Assembly: GCF_019175385.1 (NCBI RefSeq)
Contig: NC_083344.1
Location: forward strand, 61,318,782-61,382,781
Source: Lycium barbarum
Taxonomy: Eukaryota; Streptophyta; Magnoliopsida; Solanales; Solanaceae
Direction: 5' to 3'
DNA length: 64,000 bases
Position numbers and translations under genes: made by a program. A model generated the notes under the pieces. It made no database searches. It was not told where the DNA came from and was given only the letters and a program-made list of their open reading frames with translations. This document shows positions 46,501 through 55,500 of this stretch, one piece after another (the first letter of the stretch is position 1; every line of letters begins with the position of its first letter).

Positions 46501-49500
46501 CATTCACTGAGCATAACAAAATCTCCGTTCAATATTGAAATACGAAACTCACTAGGCTAAGTCATGAGCCTCTAAGAGAATACTGATAACGAATCTAATA
46601 AAAAAATGTCCACGGGGCATACCCCGGTATACTAAATATGTCTACGAAAATAATGCAAGCCAAAAAATGCTGGCTACTGCTGATAAAGTCAACGGAGCTC
46701 GCCAACTGGATCTATGAATGCCCGACTCTAGCCACGAAACTAGTCCTCAGCGTCCTGAACACCTGCTACACGACGCAACAGGCCCAAACGGGCTAAGTAC
46801 CTCTGAAGGATACCCAGTAAATCTCAAAGGCTACCTCCTAAAGAAGTGGAGCAAGACTTACTGGTAAAGCATAATAAACGAAGAAACATATTTTCTCAAG
46901 TAAACACATGAAACAAGTAAAAATCTAAAAATTGATATAAGTTGAAACTGAGAACTAACTTTCTTGAGAAAAAATAATTTTTCTTTTTTACATAATGGCC
47001 CTGTGTACGTGAGGATCTAGCAACACGCATGGGGGAGTATCGGCCTATCTCCCCAACAAACAATTTAGTACCTGCGAGCGTTAGATAGCTAACCCCAGTG
47101 CTTTTTGGCACTCACACTGGAGGATGGCCACTTCTCCCTACTGAATGTGATCACATTAATGCATGGAATGAATGCTGAAACTGAATGTAAATATCACAAA
47201 GACAAGTTATTTGGCCATGAAATAGATTTTTGGAATTATCAAAATAAAAACCAAGACTGTGGAGGGTCCTTATGGGGTTAGTCTGTGGAAGTCAATCAAG
47301 AGCTTGTGGCCTAAACTCATGAACAAGGTAAGCTTTAAAGTTAGAAATGGCCTAAAGATATCCTTTTGGGAGGATAAATGACTAGGTCAAGAAGCTCTGA
47401 AACAACTTGTCACGCCCCGAACCATGGCCTGGGCGTAACACGGCACTCGGTGCCTTACTACATTTGCCTTCCCCGGATGATAGAGGATATCTACATCATA
47501 ATCCTTAAGCAATTTGAGCCATCTTCGCTGTCTAAAATTCAGCTCCCTTTGCTTGAAAATATACTGCAGGCTTTTATGATCTGTGAAAATATCAACATGC
47601 ACTCCATACAAATAGTGACGTCATATCTTAAGTACAAAAACCACAGCTGCCAATTCTAAGTCATGAGTCGGATAATTCTTTTCGTGAGGCTTGAGTTGTC
47701 TGGACGCATAAGCTATAACCTTGCCATGTTGCATTAAAACACATCCGAGACCAATTCCAGAAGCATCACAATACACCACGAACCCTTCGGTTCCCTCTGG
47801 TAGCGTCAAAACTGCAGCAGAAGTCAATCTCTTGTTCAACACCTCGAAACTTCTTTCACATTCATCTGACCATTGAAACTTAACCTTTTTCTGAGTCAAC
47901 TTAGTCGACGGAGCTGAGATAGCCTGCCAGACCCAAGAAACTTCTTATGTCGGAAACTGAGGTGGGTCTGGGCCAATTCTTTACGGCATCAATTTTCTGA
48001 GAGTCAACCTTCACACCTTCACCTGAAATTACATGGCCTAGAAACGCCACTGACTTGAGCCAAAATTCACACTTTGAGAATTTAGCATAAAGCTCACGGT
48101 CCTGAAGTGTCTGCAACACTATTTTGAGATGTTCTGCATGTTCAGTCTCACTATGGGAATACATTAAAATATCATCAATAAACACAATGACGAATAAATC
48201 AAGATACGGCTTGAAGACCCTGTTAATAAGATCCATGAAAGCAGCTGGTGCGTTTGTCAACCCAAACGACATGACAAGAAATTCGAAATGACCATAACGG
48301 GTTCGAAAAACGGTCTTAGGAATATCAACTTCCTTAACCTTTAATTGACGGTAACCTGATCTGTGGTCAATCTTGGAATAACACTGGGCATCCTGAAGTT
48401 GGTCAAACAAATCGTTTATCCTGGGAAGAGGGCATCTGTTCTTAATGGTGATCTTGTTCAACTGACGGTAATCAATGCACATGCGCAAGGAACCATCTTT
48501 CTTTCGGACAAACAAGACTGGCGCACCCCAAGGTGAAACACCAGGCCTAATAAATCCCTTATCAAGGAGATCTTTTAACTGGGCTTTTAACTTTTTTAAC
48601 TCTGCTAGAGCCATTCTGTATGGCAGAATGGATATCGGCTCAGTGCTGGGAGGTAGATCAATTCCAAAGTCTATCTCCCTATCGGGAGAACTCTGGGAAG
48701 ATCCTTTGGAATAACTTCTAGAAATTTGTTAACGACTGGTACGGACTGGAGAGTTGGGGTTTGGGTCTCTAAATCCCTGACCCGAACTAAGTGATCGATA
48801 TACCCCTTGGAAATCATCTTTCTGGCTTTGAGATAGGAAATGAATCCACCCCTGGGTACTACTGAGTTACCCTTTCACTCTATGACTGGTTCGTTAGGAA
48901 TTTTCTGCCTCCACCTCCCCCATGACCGAAGTTCCCTGCAGACTTAGCTTTCTTATTAAATTCCCGGTCTTTCTCTTTCTGCAGAGCTTTCTCTTCTTTC
49001 ATTCGGTCCTCAAGACCCTGAACAAAGGCAACCATCTTGGTGATAGTCATCTTGTCATTCTGAGCAACAATATTCGCATCACCATACAAGCCGGGTGTAA
49101 GGCCCAACACATCTTCCAGACTTAGCTCTCTTATTAAATTCCCGGTTATTCTCTTTCTGCAGAGCCTTCTCCTCTTTCATTCGGTCCTCAAGACCCTGAA
49201 CAAAGGCAACCATCTTGGTGATAGTCATCTTATCATTTTGAGCAGCAATATTCGCATCACCATACAAGCCGGGTGTAAGGCCCAACACAAATCTCCTAAC
49301 TATGGCCCTCATGTCAGGAAGCATATACTGAGCAAACTTAGACAAGGAAACAAACTTGAGATCATATTCGTTCACGCTGATACTGTTTTGCCTGAATCTC
49401 TCAAATTCGTAGGCTTTCACCTCTCTAACCTCAATCGATTGGAAGTGATCAATGAAATCATCAACAAACTCATCCCAAGTTGTTGGAGATGCATCTTCCC

Positions 49501-52500
49501 CGCGGGACTGTTCCCACGTATCATACCAAATATGAGCGACACCTTGCAACTGATAAGCTCCCAACTCTGCTACCTCTGTCTCTGTAGCATGCATAACACG
49601 AAAGACTTTCTGAAGCCCATCGATGAAGTTCTGGGGATCTTCTCCCTTAATAGACCCGGTGAACACTGGAGACTTCATGTTCAGAAATTCCTTGGTCCTA
49701 GAGCTGTTCGACCCTCCACTAGCACCTGCGCTAGGAGCCGTATCCTGACGTTGTGCCTGATTAGCAACAATTTGGGTGAGCAGCTGAATGGCTCCCCTAA
49801 CATCCATGTCAGTAGCATTGGGCTGCGAGTAGCGGTGGGACGAGCTTCCGCAGGCCTTTCTGTAGCTGGGGGTGCAGTACTGTTGCAACCCTCTGAGTCT
49901 GAGGCTCCACCTCTGGAGTAACGCTGGCGGTAGCCCTCTGGCTGGTAGCTGTGGTCCTCTTGGAGTATTTTCTTTTCGCAGGCATTGTCTGAAATTCGTA
50001 ATACGCACAAGTTAGAAGGATTCCTGAAAGCAGAGCTCTAACTGCACGAACTACAGTATGAAAGAAGTGAGACAATCTTAGATGTCTTGGTGGTCAACTT
50101 TTTTATATGTGTGGGGCCTGCACACATATAAAAGTGACCCCACGAGACATGGTTTCATAGACTCCCTAAGACACTTGAACTTAGGGCTCTGATACCAAGC
50201 TTTGTCATGCCTCGAACCATGGCCTGGGCGTAACACGGCACTCGGTGCCTTACTGCATGTGACCGAGCGAACCACATGGCTTGCTGAATCATCATGGGGC
50301 ATAAACATGAGCGGAATATAACTTAAACACGATGAGCCTGAATAAACATAAGGTGTCATAATAGTTAATAAAATACTTGATTAAAACGTGAATACGGATT
50401 GTCATAAATGCTGAGCCAAAGATGGCTATACGACTCTGAATATCTGACATAACATGACTGACTAGTTTATGAAACCTCTGACATGAGTCTGACTGCTAAA
50501 CTGTTTACCGGGACAAGGCCCCCGGCATACCTTTACTACATAACTGAAATAGCATAAATAAGATAAAACCCCGAATGAGATGGGGCTCACTAATAGCTGA
50601 TACGTGTAGAGTCCTAACGAGCTGATCCGTCGTCCTGTAAATCTGCATCGTGAAATGCAGGTCCCCAGACAAATAAAGGGGACGTCAGTACACTTGAATT
50701 GTACTAGTATGTAAAGCAATTGAATGAAGTAAAGCATGGCACATGAAATAATAGAACTGAAACTGTAAACTTAAACTGAACATGACTATCATGAGTAAAA
50801 TATTCTAAGTCTGTAAAGATATTTGTGGGAAAGCATTAGTGTAACCGACATGTAATCACCACGTAAGAACGTGGCGCTTGATCTCTGCCGACCAGCTAAG
50901 CCATCCTATACCTTGCCAGGGTACAAGACATGAATGTCAACATGAACATGAATGAATCCAATATCCCTCAATGGGGAAACATGAAGGAATCGTCCTAACT
51001 GGGTGGAGCGATTCTTATCCTATGTTGGCATACATAGTTTCAGGCTGTTTGAGCCTTCTCGGTAATCTGAGCAACTTCCAAAAACATGAACATGGATATA
51101 GTTGGCTTAGAAGCGCATGAATTTCATAAACATGACTTGCAACATGATTTGTAGACATAATATAACAAGAACATGGATACATAGTATAACTTGTATGAAA
51201 ACATGGAGACATGTAGGATTTTCTTGAAAATAAGCATGATAGTTCATATCTTGCATTTAAGAACGCATGGAATGCAAAATATGAGTTTTCATGGATTGTG
51301 GACAGATTCTCAATAACCAAATTGGAATATCAAGAACACAATAACGAATTATTGATACAAACATGGTATATCATGGTACATGTAGAACTTAAGTTACTCG
51401 GACTCTTCGAAAGTGTTGCCGCACCCGTGTTGGATCCTTAAAAAATGCACTACTTTTGAAGGATCCGACATGCACCCGACGATATTTGAGGAGAGTCCGA
51501 GTAACTTAGTGTAGAACCCTAGTTTTGGGTGAACTTCTATAATCATGTAAGAACGTGGCATGGGGAAGAACAATGATGTTCCCACACGTAGCTAGCAACC
51601 CTACATACCTTAATCGCTTCAAAACTTGAAGAAAAGGTCTGAACTTTTGAAGAGAAAACCCAACAATCTGAACTTGAAACCTTGAGAAGAATTCTTGTTG
51701 AAAACCCTAAGATTATAGCGTAGAATCTTGTTAAGAATCCATGTATATGTGTTAGAATTACTTAGGAATACATGGGAGAGATTTACCTTGATGTGGGAGG
51801 ATGAGGAGAGGAGAGGAGAGAAAAGTCGTGCTACGGTTTTGGAGGACTGAAAAATGGAATAAAAATTCGGAAAACGCGACTTTTAAGTGACTTTTGGGGG
51901 CGTCTACGCTGGCATCTGCATCGCAGATGGCCTTCTGCGGCCGCAGATGCCAAGGCGTAACCAAACATAATGCTGGGAACTTCGGGACGGAAAATTTTGC
52001 CCAAATGCGTCGCAGATGGCCATCTGCGTCGCATTGCGTATTCTGCATCGCAGATGCGTGTCCAGCGGACTGCTCTGCAGCCCGGAAGTAAAACGGCCAT
52101 AACTTTTTGTACAGATGTTCGTTTGACCTCCATAATATACCGTTGGAAAGGTATTTCAAAGGGCTACAACTTTCATCAAGGAAGTTTTCCCAAACTCCCA
52201 ATTAATAAAGGGGTTATGGTCGCTTAAAGTAAGCCCTTCTGCAAACTCTCTTGAAAACATGCTCCGTAGAGTCGCTTCCGACTTTGCTTTGCCCAAAGAC
52301 TCTTCTGTTGACTTGATTAGTTTTCCATACACTTCCAATACTCCTCATATTGGTTCCATTATAACCCCTTCTAACGGGTCGAACTCTAGCCCGAATGCAC
52401 GAGGTCTTACACAACTCTTTCTAGATCTTCATATTTTATCTCAGCAACAACAGGCAACAATTGGGGAGGTATGGAGCAGCCAAGGATGGAATTTGATCTT

Positions 52501-55500
52501 TAGAAGATGCTTCAATTATTGGGAAATGGATAGGCTGACATAGTTACTCAAAACTCTGGAGCCATTCACAGGAATCACAACTTGTGAGGATAGCAGCAAG
52601 TGGCAAGGAAATACTCAAGGAAATTCTCAGTCAGATCAGCCTACAAGGAATTCATCCATTTCAACAATCAGATTGGGTGTTGTCCTTGGAAGATGATATG
52701 GAAAATCAAAATTCCCTATAAGTATCATGTATTACTTGGCTACTAGCTAGAGGAGAATTACTCAAACAGGACAATCTTCGTAAGAGAGGTCATCATCTAT
52801 GTTCCCGTTGTTTTCTATGTGGTGAGAAAGCCGAGACAATTAATCATCTGTTCTTCCACCGTAAACTGACTGAACAACTATGGAGGATGTTCCTGTATTT
52901 CAGAGCGATTCTCTGGACCATGCCAAGTAAGAGAGTTGATGTGCTAGCTGTTTCAAAAAGATAGTTGATGTGCTAGCATGCTGGAACAGAGAAGACAGTA
53001 ATGCAATTCAGAAAATGAGACGGAAGATTATTCCAGCTTGCATTTGGTGGACAGTTTGAGAAGAGAGAAATCAAAGATGCTTTGAACATAAATCCAAACC
53101 ATTTCCAGAAGATTAAAATGAAGTGCTTAGGGCTGTTCTACTTTTGGTGTAAAGGAATAGGTTTAGAAGATCACAAATCAATATTTGATGTATTAGAATC
53201 CTTGTGAGATGACACAGGATCAGATGCTTATACTTTTGTAATCTGTATTTAAGGGGGACTACACAGTTTTGTGTAGTCTTTACATAAATATACATACAAA
53301 TATGTCTAAAAAAAGAATTATTCTGTCTTGTGTAGTTAATCTTGATTCAGACCTACAACAGTTAGGTATGGAAAATGCATTTCTTCGTGGAGATTTAAAA
53401 GAAGAGGTGTATATGGAGATCCCTCATGGATTGAGACTGAACAAGTCAAGAAAAGGTGTGCAGATTGAAGAAAGCCTTGTATAGACTGAAGCAATCCCTT
53501 AGAGCTTGGTTTGATCTTCTCCAAAGTCTAAAGTAATGGCCTCTTTCAGTTACCGACAAAGCAATGTTGATCGCACCCTCTTCATAAGACATCATCAACA
53601 ACAACAACAACATACCCAGTGTACGCAGACCTTACCCTAACCCTGGGAGGTAGAGATGTTGTTTCCGATAGACCCTCGGCTCAAATAAAAGCAAACAAAA
53701 GCAATTCGGAACAAGAAATAACAAAAGTAAAAAAAAACAACAAATAATTACAAAAATCAGTCCGAAAAAAGGAACAATAACATAAATGCCACAAAATCAT
53801 ACGATAATTCACAAAATCATACGATAATCGAGGTACATTAAACAACAGAGAATAACATAAATCAAAGGACAAGAAAATACAAGAGTAGTACTACGACAAC
53901 GCTCAACTACCTACTACCCTAATCCGTGTCCTCCATAACCCCCTATCTATGGTCATGTCCTCGGTGAGCTGGAGCTGTGTCATGTCCTGTCTAATCACCT
54001 CTCCCCAATACTTCTTCGGCCTTTCTCAACCTCTCTTGAAACCATCCATAGCCAACCTCTCACACCTCCACACTGGGGCACTCGTGCATCTCCTCTTCGC
54101 ATGCCCAAACCATCTCAGCCTCACTTCCCTTATCTTGTCCTCCACCGAGGCCACCCCACCTTGTCTCGAATATCTTCATTTCTAATCCTATCTCTCCTTG
54201 TATGCCCACACATCCATCAGAACATTCTCATTTTCGTCACCTTCACCTTCTAGATGTGAGAATTCTTGACTGGCCAACACTCCGCCCCATATAACATAGT
54301 TGGTCTAAACCATCACTCTGTAGAACTTACCTTTAAGTTTAGGTGACACCTTATCACACAAGACTCCATATGTGAGCCTTCATTTCATCCACCCTGCACC
54401 AATATGATGTGTTACATCTTCGTCAATCTCCCAAGTTCCTTGGATATTAGATCTAAGGTACTTGAAACTTCCTCTCTTTGTGATGGCCTGGTATCGAGCC
54501 TCACCTCCAAGCTAGCCTCATGCGCTACGTCGCTGAACTTGCACTCCAAGTATTCTGTCTTGGTCCCTCTTCATAAGACATCAAAATTGGTAAACTCACT
54601 CTTCTCATCGTTTATGTTGATGACATAGTAATGACAGAAGATGATAAAGATGGGATGACCCGATTGAAGAAGCTGTTAGCACAAGAATTTGAGATAAAAA
54701 ATCTAAGGAAGTTGCAGTATCTCTTAGGGATTGAGGTTGCTAGAAGAGTTGAGATTGCCTGAAAAAGGAAAACTTTCCTTATACTGCGACAACAAAGTTG
54801 CAATCAGTATAACTCAGAATCCCTGTTCAATATGACCGATCAAAACATATTGAAATTGATCATCACTTCATCATAGAGAAAGTTACTAGTGTTACCTTGA
54901 GTTTGCTTCATGTACTGTCAGAAAAACAGCTATCAAATGTTCTTACAAGCGGCCATCAACAAAAGGACTTACCATACTTTTGTTTGCAAGTTGGGCATGC
55001 GAGACATCTTTTCTCCAACTTGAAGTGGAGTGTTCATTGTGTTAATTGATTAGTATGATTTTAGGAGATTTTAGTTTTCCTTTCCAAAGCATAATTATAG
55101 GAATATAATTAATTGTCTTTCTTGGTTTGAGTACCATGAGGTCCTAGGATCAAATCCCAGCGGCGGTCAACAACACTAGGTGATTTCGTCCCATCTATCC
55201 TAGCCTTGGTGGACAAAGTTACCTGGTAATACCCTTGGTGGACAAAGTTACCTGGTAATACCGGTAAGAGGTGGCAGGTATCCCGTGGAATTAGCCGAGG
55301 TGCGCGCAAGCCAGACATCACAATTATAAAAAAATTGATTTTCTTACTGTTTCAGATGGGATGTAAAGACATACTTAAATACAAAGAAGTCTTTTCTTCT
55401 TTCTCTAATTCTACACCTAAAACCAGAATAGTGCTTGGTTTTATTTTCCTGAAGTAATGGCATTATAATAGCATTTTTATTGCTCTGAAGTTAAAAATCT

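Larger units (their letters stand above)
47408..52411 (-). mobile_element. gypsy element K (5.0 kb), internally deleted, TSD caact
   Basis: The right LTR (50203-52411, 2.2 kb) is whole, while the left LTR is only 56 bp (47408-47463). TSDs caact at 47403-47407 and 52412-52416 are perfect. Between them lie PBS, gag and part of pol. The deletion removed integrase and most of the 3' LTR; a second one removed the zinc knuckle and protease. The element is dead. Confidence 0.92.
50203..52411 (-). repeat. 5' LTR of element K (2.2 kb)
   Basis: From TGTAAGACCTCGTGC (52411) to GAGGCATGACA (50203). Same family as LTR H. It has a palindrome array, TATA-like CTTAAAAGTC (51887-51877), three-stem motif, and a nested MITE (51389-51509). 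Confidence 0.9.

Noticed and set aside
49238..49921. 227-codon plus-strand frame
   Set aside because: It is the antisense shadow of the gag of element K.
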